From Corynebacterium glyciniphilum AJ 3170 (GTDB lineage Bacteria; Actinomycetota; Actinomycetes; Mycobacteriales; Mycobacteriaceae): a stretch of 64,000 bases of DNA. Shown one piece after another: positions 27,866-35,688 of this stretch (positions are counted from its first letter, which is position 1; the number at the start of each line of letters is the position of its first letter). The stretch spans positions 62,001 to 126,000 of the forward strand of contig NZ_VDYZ01000012.1 of the NCBI RefSeq assembly GCF_007673095.1, in the 5' to 3' direction. The notes under the pieces were generated by a model. The model saw only the letters and a program-made list of their open reading frames with translations, was not told the DNA's origin and ran no database searches. The position numbers and the translations under genes are program-made.

Positions 27866-28759
27866 ATGACTACTCCTCCACCCGGACGTTGGAAGCGGAC
27901 AGACGAGTCGTCCCAACCTCCGCTACAGGCCTCGAACAAGGTCCCAGGTGCTTCGAGCGCTCCAGAAGCAGAGCCATCTCCGCAGAAGTGGACGAGGCGC
28001 ACTGAGGAAGAGAACGGTGTCATCAAGATTCCGAGCTCTTTGTCCCATAAGCCCGTTGTGCGGGAGGAGCAGTTGCCGTCAACTGCGGAAACACGTGCAG
28101 TGTGGAGGTCTGCTCCAGATGAAAGGTTCTCCGATCTGGGCGTTCGTACTGATCACTCGGAGCGGGAAACTTGGCGCACCCAGGCTGCTGATGCCAGGCA
28201 TGTCTGGGCGCAGGGCAACACCCCTGAATCTCAGTCGGGCTTCGGAAGCGGCCAGGTTGTGGAGATATTGGGGACGAGGGTCACCCCGCCGGTGGTTGGG
28301 GGCGTCCTCGCGGTGATGTCGTTGGTCTCGCTTCTCACTCTCTGCGGTAAATGGTTGAATGTGGAGCCAGATGCTGCAGTGGAGTTCCTCAGTGGGATGG
28401 CAGGTTTCTCCATTAATGGTTTCGGCTTCGCTTCCGGACTGGGAGAGGGGAGCGGTTTCCTTTGCGTGATGGCATTGACGTCCCTTCTTCCCCTGGTTTT
28501 CGCATCAGTACAGGCTTTTCGTAGGCCGCTGGCGCGCCGTGTCCCGTTGGCTTTGTTGATATCGGGAATTATGCACCTCCTGACCGTGGCTATATTCGTT
28601 GTTGTGGCTCAAGTTGGAAATGATGATTTCACCTACGAAGACTACGGGAGAATGGCTGGGATCACCTTGGCTGGGGGCTGGTATATCGGACTGATTATCG
28701 GTATTCTTCTGACTATTTCTGGCGTCATCTACATGCGGACCCGAAAGAAGATCAGCTGA
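27866..28759 (+). CDS. Unrecognised membrane protein with long polar N-terminus
   Basis: A 297-residue protein that I do not recognise. Residues 1-130 are polar, rich in Pro, Ser, Glu and Trp, and probably cytoplasmic and disordered. Four hydrophobic segments follow, roughly at 145-170 (VVGGVLAVMSLVSLLTL), 195-220, 232-255 and 268-290 (GGWYIGLIIGILLTISGVIY), and the protein ends in RTRKKIS. GAAAGGA 6 bases before the ATG fixes the start. The DNA is visibly less G+C-rich than its neighbours, with codons ending in A or T more often, which suggests acquisition. The stop overlaps the lipoprotein start by one base. Confidence 0.65.
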   Translation: MTTPPPGRWKRTDESSQPPLQASNKVPGASSAPEAEPSPQKWTRRTEEENGVIKIPSSLSHKPVVREEQLPSTAETRAVWRSAPDERFSDLGVRTDHSERETWRTQAADARHVWAQGNTPESQSGFGSGQVVEILGTRVTPPVVGGVLAVMSLVSLLTLCGKWLNVEPDAAVEFLSGMAGFSINGFGFASGLGEGSGFLCVMALTSLLPLVFASVQAFRRPLARRVPLALLISGIMHLLTVAIFVVVAQVGNDDFTYEDYGRMAGITLAGGWYIGLIIGILLTISGVIYMRTRKKIS

Positions 28760-29322
28760 TGAACATTGGGAAGGATTTTCAGAGGAACTCTTTTGTGAAA
28801 GCTGTCAATTGGAGCGCAGGAGTTGTCATCGTAGCAGTGGCATTTCCGGTAGCATCCTGCGGTAATGGAGATGTGGACGATAGCAGCAATTCCAGTGTGG
28901 TCCTTACCTCACTCGAGCCGACAGGAGGTAGTGAAATCACGCCCGACGACCCCAGTCCGACAGTTGCCACCGGGGATGTAACCGGAGACGGCGACGTAGT
29001 CCAGAGCGATGAACCTACTGAGGACAGCTCCGATGATCTGAAGGCATTGGCGGAAGAATTGTTGTCGGATGAAGACGTTAACCAACAGAATGAGGGACGT
29101 GGCTCCATCGATGGTCGGGCAGTGGAACCCGGGTACCAGGAGCGGTATCCAAGTGATCCGATGGACAACCCGACAACTGGCGTGACACGGACGCTCAACA
29201 TCCCTGGTGAGAAATGCATGGACAGCGAGCTTGGGGAAGTGCGTGAACACCGGGGCGAACCGGTGACGTGTGCGAATGTCGGTGACGGTCCACAGTGGGT
29301 GCAGGGTGAACCATATTGGTAG
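28759..29322 (+). CDS. Putative lipoprotein of unknown function
   Basis: A 187-residue protein with an N-terminal hydrophobic segment (about 17-33) ending in a lipobox VASC, with Cys34 as the likely lipidation site. The mature part is acidic and Ser/Thr/Asp-rich to about residue 110. A short compact tail has two cysteines (GEKCMDS and VTCAN) that could form a disulphide. The ATG overlaps the previous stop (ATGA), so it is translationally coupled to the membrane protein. Both share the lower G+C composition. Function unknown. Confidence 0.6.
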   Translation: MNIGKDFQRNSFVKAVNWSAGVVIVAVAFPVASCGNGDVDDSSNSSVVLTSLEPTGGSEITPDDPSPTVATGDVTGDGDVVQSDEPTEDSSDDLKALAEELLSDEDVNQQNEGRGSIDGRAVEPGYQERYPSDPMDNPTTGVTRTLNIPGEKCMDSELGEVREHRGEPVTCANVGDGPQWVQGEPYW

Positions 29323-29337
29323 AGGTATCGGCCGAGG

Positions 29338-29411
29338 TGAGGGGTACCTCAGCGTAGGGTGCCGAAAGAATCGGGCGGCCGTCCACGAGTACGTGGGCTC
29401 GGTCGTCCGCC
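29338..29411 (+). terminator. Tandem hairpins after the lipoprotein gene
   Basis: TGAGG-GGTA-CCTCA (29338-29351) is followed by a larger structure with outer arms GGCGG (29374-29378) and CCGCC (29407-29411). Inside it is CCACG-AGTA-CGTGG (29383-29396). They probably separate the low-G+C pair from the ABC transporter operon. Confidence 0.45.
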
Positions 29412-29475
29412 GCAGGTAGACCCACCTGAACCGATCAACTGGATCGGTAAAGCCCCAGGTCAGCCGGTTTGACTT

Positions 29476-29504
29476 AACCGCTTCAGACGCATTGACTAGC
29501 GGTT
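29476..29504 (+). promoter_or_regulatory. Inverted repeat just before the ABC binding-protein gene
   Basis: AACCGCT (29476-29482) and AGCGGTT (29498-29504) are perfect 7-bp inverted arms, one base before the GTG start at 29506. The position suits a repressor operator or a translation-controlling hairpin. The regulator is unknown, as none is encoded next to it. Confidence 0.4.
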
Positions 29505-29505
29505 T

Positions 29506-30519
29506 GTGACTTTCAAGATGCACCTCCGCACCGTCCTGACCGCCGCCGTGACGGTCGTCGGACTGACCACCGCCCTCGCGGCCGCCGGGTGCTCCGCCAC
29601 CGGCGGTGCACCCCGCGCCTCCGACGGGGAAGGAGGCGGAGGAACCGTGGACACCCCGCGCTACGTGGTGTCCATGATCAGCCACGGCGCCCCCGGCGAC
29701 ACCTTCTGGGACCTGGTGCGCAAGGGTGCCGAAGACGCGGCCCGCAAGGACAACATCGAGCTGCGCTACAGCTCGGACCCGCAGGCGCCCAACCAGGCCA
29801 GCCTCGTCCAGTCCGCCATCGACTCCGACGTCGACGGCATCGCGGTCACCATGCCGAACGCCAACGCCATCGGGCCGGCGGCCCAGCGCGCCGTGGACGC
29901 GGACATCCCCGTCGTCGGTCTGAACGCCGGCATGGAGGACTACGAGGACTACGGGCTCACGGGTTTCTTCGGCCAGGAGGAGGGCGTCGCCGGGGAGAAA
30001 GCCGGAGAACGCCTGCAGGAAGAGGGGGCGAAGAAGGCCCTCTGCGTGATCCACGAACAGGGAAACTCCTCACAGGAGGCGCGGTGCGACGGCATCCGTA
30101 AGGGGCTGAGCGGCGGCTCCGTGGAGATCCTCTACGTCAACGGCCAGGACCTCACCTCGGTGAAGTCCACCGTGCAGTCCAAACTCGCCCAGGACAGTTC
30201 CATCGACTGGGTCATGGGCCTGGTCACCCCGGTCTCCCTCGTCGTCGCCGACGCGGCCGAGACGACAGGCGCGGACGTGAACATCGGGACCTTCGACACC
30301 AACGCCGAACTGGTCCCGGCCATCCAGAATGGGCGAATCAGCTTCGCCGTCGACCAGCAGCCCTACCTGCAGGGGTACATGGCCGTGGACGCGCTCTGGC
30401 TCGCCAAGCGCAACGGGACCACCGTCGGTGGCGGGCGCCCCGTCTACACCGGTCCCAGCTTCGTCGACGAGAGCAACATCGACACCATCGCCGACGCCGC
30501 GAAGGAGGGACTGCGATGA
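29506..30519 (+). CDS. Lipoprotein substrate-binding protein of an Frc/Rbs-type ABC importer
   Basis: A 337-residue periplasmic-binding-protein (LacI-like fold) lipoprotein. The signal peptide ends in the lipobox LAAAGC with Cys29. The mature part reads like sugar-binding proteins of the ribose/fructose class: VSMISHGAPGDTFWDLVRKG, YSSDPQAPNQASLVQSAIDS, VVGLNAG and CVIHEQGNSSQEARCDG. The last is typical of the FrcB-like group, often annotated as sugar binding. The substrate is not determined. It is the first gene of a run with permease, ATPase and signalling genes; its stop overlaps the permease start. Confidence 0.85.
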   Translation: MTFKMHLRTVLTAAVTVVGLTTALAAAGCSATGGAPRASDGEGGGGTVDTPRYVVSMISHGAPGDTFWDLVRKGAEDAARKDNIELRYSSDPQAPNQASLVQSAIDSDVDGIAVTMPNANAIGPAAQRAVDADIPVVGLNAGMEDYEDYGLTGFFGQEEGVAGEKAGERLQEEGAKKALCVIHEQGNSSQEARCDGIRKGLSGGSVEILYVNGQDLTSVKSTVQSKLAQDSSIDWVMGLVTPVSLVVADAAETTGADVNIGTFDTNAELVPAIQNGRISFAVDQQPYLQGYMAVDALWLAKRNGTTVGGGRPVYTGPSFVDESNIDTIADAAKEGLR

Positions 30520-31523
30520 CGGCGACGGGTTCGCGGGTCACCGGCCTCCTGCGCCGTCCCGAGTTCGCCAGCCTCATCGGCGCGGTGGCGATCTTCATCC
30601 TCTTCCTCGTCGTCGCACCGAGTTTCCGCTCGATGGACGCCGTCGCCACCGTCCTCTACACGTCCTCGACGCTGGGCATCGTGGCCCTGGCTGTCGGGCT
30701 GCTGATGATCGGCGACGAGTTCGACCTCTCCACCGGTGTCGCGGTGACCACCACCGCCCTGGCGGCGACGATGATCGCCTACAACTTCCACCTGCAGACC
30801 TGGGTCGGCTCACTGCTTGCGCTGGCCATCGCCCTGGCCATCGGGTTCTTCAACGGATGGATGGTCACCCGCACCGGGATCCCCAGCTTCCTGATCACCC
30901 TGGCGACATTCCTCATGCTGCAGGGACTCAATCTGGCGGTCACCAAACTCGTCAACGACCAGGTCGCCACTCCGGTGATCTCCGACATGCAGGGCTACGA
31001 GTTCTGCCGTCGCCTCTTCGCCGGCTCGCTGACGGTCTTCGGCGTGACCATCCAGGTCACGGTCTTCTGGTGGATCCTCTTCGTCGCGGTCGCCAGCTGG
31101 GTACTGTTCAAGACCCGCTTCGGCAACTGGATCTTCGCCGTCGGCGGGGACAAGGATGCCGCCCGTGCTGTCGGTGTGCCCGTGGACCGCGTGAAGATCA
31201 TCCTGTTCATGACCGTCGCCGCATCCTGCTGGTTCGTCGGTCAGCACAACCTGTACCAGTTCGACTCCATCCAGGCCGGCCAGGGCGTGGGCAATGAGTT
31301 CCTCTACATCATCGCCGCCGTCGTCGGTGGCTGCGCGATGACCGGCGGCAAGGGTACGGCGGTCGGAACCGCCATCGGTGCGTTGATCTTCGGCATGACC
31401 AACCAGGGCATCGTCTACGCCGGGTGGAACCCCGACTGGTTCAAGTTCTTCCTCGGCGGCGTCCTGCTTCTCGCGGTACTCGCCAACAACTCCTTCTCGA
31501 AATACTCGGAGGCCCGACAGTGA
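30516..31523 (+). CDS. Frc/Rbs-type ABC transporter permease
   Basis: A 335-residue permease with about eight to ten membrane helices. It carries the family motif GDEFDLSTGVAV (compare IDLSVG in RbsC), GFFNGWMVTRTGIPSFLITLA in its central part, GGDKDAARAVGVPVDRVK (the cytoplasmic ATPase-contacting loop) and ILLAVLANN-like C-terminal residues (LLLAVLANNSFSKY). It should form a homodimeric channel. The ATG overlaps the binding-protein TGA (ATGA), and its own stop overlaps the ATPase GTG, so the three are tightly coupled. Confidence 0.88.
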   Translation: MTATGSRVTGLLRRPEFASLIGAVAIFILFLVVAPSFRSMDAVATVLYTSSTLGIVALAVGLLMIGDEFDLSTGVAVTTTALAATMIAYNFHLQTWVGSLLALAIALAIGFFNGWMVTRTGIPSFLITLATFLMLQGLNLAVTKLVNDQVATPVISDMQGYEFCRRLFAGSLTVFGVTIQVTVFWWILFVAVASWVLFKTRFGNWIFAVGGDKDAARAVGVPVDRVKIILFMTVAASCWFVGQHNLYQFDSIQAGQGVGNEFLYIIAAVVGGCAMTGGKGTAVGTAIGALIFGMTNQGIVYAGWNPDWFKFFLGGVLLLAVLANNSFSKYSEARQ

Positions 31524-32296
31524 CTACTCGCGAGACCACCCCCGTGATCGAGCTCCGCGGTGTCGGCAAGAGCTACGGCAGCTTCCGCGCGCTGGACGAC
31601 ATCAGCCTGTCCGTCCAGGAGGGCCACGTCACCTGCGTCCTCGGGGACAACGGTGCCGGAAAATCCACGCTGATCAAGACGCTGGCGGGGCTGCATCCTC
31701 CGACGGACGGTGAGATCCTCGTCGACGGCGAGCCTGTCGCCTTCGCCAACCCCCGCGACGCCCTGAACCACGGCATCGCCACGGTCTACCAGGACCTCGC
31801 CGTGGTCGGGCCGATGCCCGTGTGGCGGAACTTCTTCCTCGGCCAGGAGATGACCGGACGGTTCGGTGCCCTCCGGGAGGCGGAGATGCGTGACATCACC
31901 GCCGACCGCCTGCAGCGTATGGGGGTGGACCTGAAGGACGTGTCGGTCCCCATCGCGTCGCTGTCCGGCGGGCAACGCCAGGTGGTCGCCATCGCCCGTG
32001 CCGTCTACTTCGGCGCCCGGGTGCTCATCCTCGACGAACCCACCGCCGCCCTCGGGGTGAAGCAGTCCGGCATGGTGCTGCGGTTCATCGCCGCGGCCCG
32101 TGACGAGGGCATCGGCGTCATCCTGATCACCCACAACCCGCACCACGCACATCTGGTGGGTGACCATTTCGTCCTGCTCAACCTCGGTCGCCGGGTGCTC
32201 GACGCAGCGCGGGAGGACGTGACACTGGAGCAGCTGACCCTGGAGATGGCCGGGGGCGGGGAACTCGATTCTCTGGCGCACGAGCTCGAACGCTAG
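31520..32296 (+). CDS. ABC transporter ATP-binding protein, single-domain Frc type
   Basis: A 258-residue ATPase with Walker A GDNGAGKST, Q-loop VYQDLAVVGPMPVWRN, signature LSGGQRQ, Walker B VLILDEPTAALGVKQ and switch-region VILITHNPHHAH. Ribose-type importers usually have a tandem, about 500-residue ATPase; this one has a single domain, as in fructose (Frc) importers. The GTG at 31520 overlaps the permease stop; a longer frame would run into the permease. The FHA-like gene starts 4 bases after the stop codon. Confidence 0.88.
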   Translation: MTTRETTPVIELRGVGKSYGSFRALDDISLSVQEGHVTCVLGDNGAGKSTLIKTLAGLHPPTDGEILVDGEPVAFANPRDALNHGIATVYQDLAVVGPMPVWRNFFLGQEMTGRFGALREAEMRDITADRLQRMGVDLKDVSVPIASLSGGQRQVVAIARAVYFGARVLILDEPTAALGVKQSGMVLRFIAAARDEGIGVILITHNPHHAHLVGDHFVLLNLGRRVLDAAREDVTLEQLTLEMAGGGELDSLAHELER

Positions 32297-32300
32297 GAAG

Positions 32301-33029
32301 ATGTCCGGTATGACGCTTCGCCGCCCGTTCCCCGGTCTGTTCCCCGGCCAGGTCCTCATCGACGACCAGATCGGCCACCATGTCGCGCTCAACCCCGGCC
32401 AGTCGCTCACCCTCGGGCGTGCGGCGGACTTCCCCCTCGGCCTGGACGATGAATTCATGCACCGGCAGTTCCTGCAGGTCTGGGACTCCGACGGCACCTG
32501 GATGATCACCAACCGGGGTGGACGGCTGAGCGCCAACATCCAGCCGCGGGCGGAGAACTCGTTCAGCCAGAGCCGGTTGGGCCCCGCCGCCAGCCTGCCG
32601 CTGCCGTTGGGGGAGTCCGCGGTCGTGTTCGCCACGTCGGTGACGACCTATGAACTCGACTTCACGGTCGCCGCGACACTGCGTCCGCCGACGGGGAGTG
32701 TCGGCGCCGAGCGTCTCGACGGTGCCCCGATGACCGTCGGGGAGCTCATCCTCAACGATGAGCAGATCGACCTGTTGCGTGCGTTGGCGGCACCCCTGCT
32801 CCGCCGACCAGGGACCGACCTGTCCGAAGTGCCGACGGTGCGGGACCTCGAACAGACATTGGGCTGGTCACAGAAGAAAGTGAACACCAAGATCGACTAC
32901 CTCTCCAAGGTTCTCGAGGGGAGCGGTGTCACCGGATTCTCGGCACGGAGCGGCAATGCCCCCACCCGACGACTTGCCCTTGCCAGGTATGCTCAGGAAA
33001 ACTACTGGTCCCTGAGAAAACAGCCATAG
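32301..33029 (+). CDS. FHA-like domain protein with C-terminal winged-helix-like region
   Basis: A 242-residue soluble protein. Residues 30-120 look like a forkhead-associated (phosphothreonine-binding) domain: LTLGRAADF gives the conserved Gly-Arg, FMHRQFLQV the conserved His, and ITNRGG the Asn. The Ser of the usual SxxH is replaced by Glu (EFMH). Residues 150-235 form a helical segment with TVRDLEQTLGWSQKKVNTKI, resembling a winged-helix DNA- or protein-binding module. It starts 4 bases after the ABC ATPase gene with AGGAAG as ribosome site, so it belongs to the importer operon. It likely relays kinase signals; this is inference. Confidence 0.65.
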   Translation: MSGMTLRRPFPGLFPGQVLIDDQIGHHVALNPGQSLTLGRAADFPLGLDDEFMHRQFLQVWDSDGTWMITNRGGRLSANIQPRAENSFSQSRLGPAASLPLPLGESAVVFATSVTTYELDFTVAATLRPPTGSVGAERLDGAPMTVGELILNDEQIDLLRALAAPLLRRPGTDLSEVPTVRDLEQTLGWSQKKVNTKIDYLSKVLEGSGVTGFSARSGNAPTRRLALARYAQENYWSLRKQP

Positions 33030-33052
33030 GGGACGTAGACGGAGGACACGAC

Positions 33053-33763
33053 ATGGGGAACAACGACTGGGGATCGCCGGGGCCGACAGGCCCGGCAGGG
33101 AACCCGTGGCGGCAGGACGAGCCGGTCCCCTCGAAGGCCGGTGGTCTCGCCACCGGGATCATCGTGGCAGTGGTCGCCGTCGTGGTGCTCGTCATCGGAC
33201 TCGTCGCCGCCGGTGTCTGGATGTGGAGCAGTCAGGGGGACGGGGACGAGTCCGCCTCGCCGGCATTCACCGCCGTGCCCGACGACACGACGTCCTCCGC
33301 GCCAGTGTCCACGCAGTCCACGCAATCCTCGACACCGACGCAGTCGCCCTCACGATCGCCCTCGCCGTCACCTTCCCCGTCTCCGTCTGAACGGTCCGGG
33401 ACGTCCGGGACGACGGGAGCCCCGTCGAACCTGACCAGTCAGGGATGGCGCGGCGTCAGCGCGGCGACGTGCAATGCGTCCGACCAGTGGGTGTTCGCCG
33501 GCACCAACGGCGAGGACCACGCGGTGGTCTGCCGCGTCGGGGAGCGGGGCGACCTGTACTACCGCGGGTACTACAACAACCGCGCCGCCGAGTACGACAT
33601 CGACATGCAGCGCGCCGGGTCGGGACGCTGGGTCACCCGGTCTCTCGACAACAACGGGTCACGCGTGGAGATCAGCGGCTCCGGGATCCGTGTCGTCGAC
33701 GGTGACGGCGATTCCGTCTCGTCGCGCGACTTCACCTGGAGCTCTGAGGACGGCGGCAGGTGA
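33053..33763 (+). CDS. Membrane-anchored extracytoplasmic protein of unknown function
   Basis: A 236-residue single-pass protein: a Pro/Gly-rich cytoplasmic lead (1-30), one membrane helix (about 32-58), a Ser/Thr/Pro linker (about 65-120, with SPSPSPSPSPS) and a small extracytoplasmic domain (about 126-236). That domain contains ATCNASDQWVFAGTNGEDHA, VVCRVGERGDLYYRGYYNN and a beta-rich tail. A gene at 39083 encodes a similar layout and domain. GGAGG lies 7 bases before the ATG. The stop overlaps the kinase GTG by four bases, so the two proteins are probably made together and may act together. Confidence 0.7.
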   Translation: MGNNDWGSPGPTGPAGNPWRQDEPVPSKAGGLATGIIVAVVAVVVLVIGLVAAGVWMWSSQGDGDESASPAFTAVPDDTTSSAPVSTQSTQSSTPTQSPSRSPSPSPSPSPSERSGTSGTTGAPSNLTSQGWRGVSAATCNASDQWVFAGTNGEDHAVVCRVGERGDLYYRGYYNNRAAEYDIDMQRAGSGRWVTRSLDNNGSRVEISGSGIRVVDGDGDSVSSRDFTWSSEDGGR

Positions 33764-35298
33764 GCGACAGCGGTAACTGGTCCGGTGACCCGGATGTCGC
33801 CGAGCTGGCGGCTGAGCTGGAGGCCCGGCGGAATCTCACCGACCTCACATTGATCGGTCAGGGCGGGATGGGGCACGTCTACCGTGCCTACGACCAGGGG
33901 CTGCATCGGTGGGTGGCGGTGAAGGCCGTCCGTCCGGACGTGGTCGGCAGCGGTGGTGAGGGCTACCGGCGTTTCCTCGCGGAGATGCGGACCCTGGCCA
34001 CCATCCGGCATACCTCAGTCGTCAACATCCACTACGCGGACGCGCTGTCGTCCAGCGGGACCGCAGCCTACTTCGTCATGGACTACGTCGACGGCGGCGA
34101 CCTGGAGGACGCCCTCGCCGAGCGGAGGCGGACCGGACGCCGGTTCACTGTCGGCGAGGTCGACCGCATCCTCAGGCCTGTCGCCGAAGCGCTGGACCAC
34201 ATCCACCACCGGAACCCGCCGGTGGTTCACCGGGACCTGAAGCCGGCGAACATCCTGTTGCCGCGTGACCCGCACAGCGCGGTGGGCACCACGGCCGTGC
34301 TGACCGATTTCGGCATCAGCATCGCCGGGGACGACACCCGTGTGACGTCCACGGGTCTGGTCATCGGCACCGAGAAGTACATGGCCCCGGAGATCTTCAC
34401 CGTCGCGAGCACCTACGGTGCCCATCTGGTCGACTACAGTCCCGGCACCGACCGGTACGCCCTCGCCCTGATCGCCCTGGAGATGCTGACCCTCACCGCA
34501 TTCCGTGACACGATGTCCACGGCGGCGTGGCGGGGAGAACGCACGCTGCCGAGGCTGACCGCCGAGGCCCTGGCGGAACCGGACGGGCCCGTTGCACCGC
34601 AGGTCGCGGGCGTCCTGCGACGGGCGTTGGACAATGATCCGTCCCGACGTTTCCCGACCGCCGTCGCATTTCTCGACGCCGTGCGGGATGCAGGACGGGG
34701 CCAGGTGGGGCAGACCCGCGAGGTTCCGGTGGCCTGGGCCGGAGCAGCGCCAACTCCGTCACATCCGGCACCGCCGGCGGCGTCTGGTGCGTCCGGTGCG
34801 CGGCGGTGGAAGGTGCCCGTCGCGCTGCTCGCCGTCGTGGCGGTGGTCGGAGCACTGGGCGTCCTGGGATTCGTGGGATACCGGCAGTTCATGACTCCCG
34901 GGTGGGAGGCATCCGACGCGCGGATCGTCAACGCTTTTCCTGACCTGCTGCCCCAGCGGCAGGGACAGGAGGGGTGGCGCGACATGACCTGCGACGGTGG
35001 CGACCCCCAGGGCGAGGAAGAAGCGCGGGTGACCTGCCACGGGGACGGACTGACCATGGCCGTCGTCGACTTCGGCAGTGAGGAGACCCGGTCAGCGTAC
35101 GTTCCCGCCAGTGGCGCCGAGCAGCTCGAGGCGGACGGGTGCAGAATCCGGGTTACCGCGCCGGCGGAGTCAGGCGGTGCAATGAGCGTCTTTCCTGAGA
35201 CCGGTGACCGTACGCGCTACGCGATGCTCCTGACCGGCGCGCCGGTCGACTCCGCGTCGTCCGCCACCGACGTCGTGGGGAATATCCCCGTCTGCTGA
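33760..35298 (+). CDS. Transmembrane serine/threonine protein kinase
   Basis: A 512-residue PknB-type kinase. The glycine loop is GQGGMG (33-38), the ATP-binding lysine is Lys55 in VAVKAV, the catalytic loop is HRDLKPAN with Asp159, DFG is at 183-185, the activation segment contains TSTGLVIGTEKYMAPE, and APE ends at 211. All catalytic residues are present. A Pro/Ala linker, one membrane helix (about 351-373) and a Cys-containing extracytoplasmic domain of about 135 residues follow. The GTG start overlaps the preceding gene. It likely senses an extracellular cue and phosphorylates operon partners such as the FHA-like protein; targets are inferred. Confidence 0.9.
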   Translation: MSDSGNWSGDPDVAELAAELEARRNLTDLTLIGQGGMGHVYRAYDQGLHRWVAVKAVRPDVVGSGGEGYRRFLAEMRTLATIRHTSVVNIHYADALSSSGTAAYFVMDYVDGGDLEDALAERRRTGRRFTVGEVDRILRPVAEALDHIHHRNPPVVHRDLKPANILLPRDPHSAVGTTAVLTDFGISIAGDDTRVTSTGLVIGTEKYMAPEIFTVASTYGAHLVDYSPGTDRYALALIALEMLTLTAFRDTMSTAAWRGERTLPRLTAEALAEPDGPVAPQVAGVLRRALDNDPSRRFPTAVAFLDAVRDAGRGQVGQTREVPVAWAGAAPTPSHPAPPAASGASGARRWKVPVALLAVVAVVGALGVLGFVGYRQFMTPGWEASDARIVNAFPDLLPQRQGQEGWRDMTCDGGDPQGEEEARVTCHGDGLTMAVVDFGSEETRSAYVPASGAEQLEADGCRIRVTAPAESGGAMSVFPETGDRTRYAMLLTGAPVDSASSATDVVGNIPVC

Positions 35299-35301
35299 CG
35301 C

Positions 35302-35560
35302 GAGGGGGAGCTGGCTGCCCGGTATCCGGACGCCGTCGCGGCAGGGTTCGTCGATGAAGAAACCCGTGGGACACAGGTACCGTCGGAGGGGCGTGAGACT
35401 CTCAAACATCGGTGACTGCACCGTGCAGACGGTGGACGTCCCCGGTAACGAGAACCCCACCTACGCGATGATCCTGGTGGACGGCGGGGCAGATGCGCTG
35501 CTGTCGGGTCAGGACGCTGCGGACCTCATCACTTCCGTATCACTTTCGTACCGGTGTGCT
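35302..35560 (+). pseudogene. Frameshifted remnant of a second kinase-type extracytoplasmic domain
   Basis: Two adjoining frames downstream of the kinase together resemble the end of its sensor domain. One frame (about 35341-35412) reads FVDEETRGTQVPSEGRETL, like FGSEETRSAYVPASGAEQL of the kinase. The next (from about 35405) reads IGDCTVQTVDVPG then YAMILVDGGAD, like DGCRIRV then YAMLLTGAP. One frameshift separates them and no kinase domain precedes. It looks like the decayed 3' end of a duplicated kinase or sensor gene. The alternative is a small 84-residue gene starting at 35354, which would explain only the second half. Confidence 0.5.
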
Positions 35561-35688
35561 GGGTTGCAGGTGTTCCCGCGCCCGCCTGATGTATTAAGGT
35601 GCCCCTGAACGCTCCTCAATGCTTCAGCGAGGTTCCAGAGAGACGGCTCCCGAGAAACCCCGATACACAAGGACGAACAAGGACTTCC

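Noticed and set aside
35354..35608. Possible independent 84-residue gene
   Set aside because: Its second half resembles the kinase sensor domain and the matching upstream half is in another frame, so a frameshifted relic fits better; not fully excluded.
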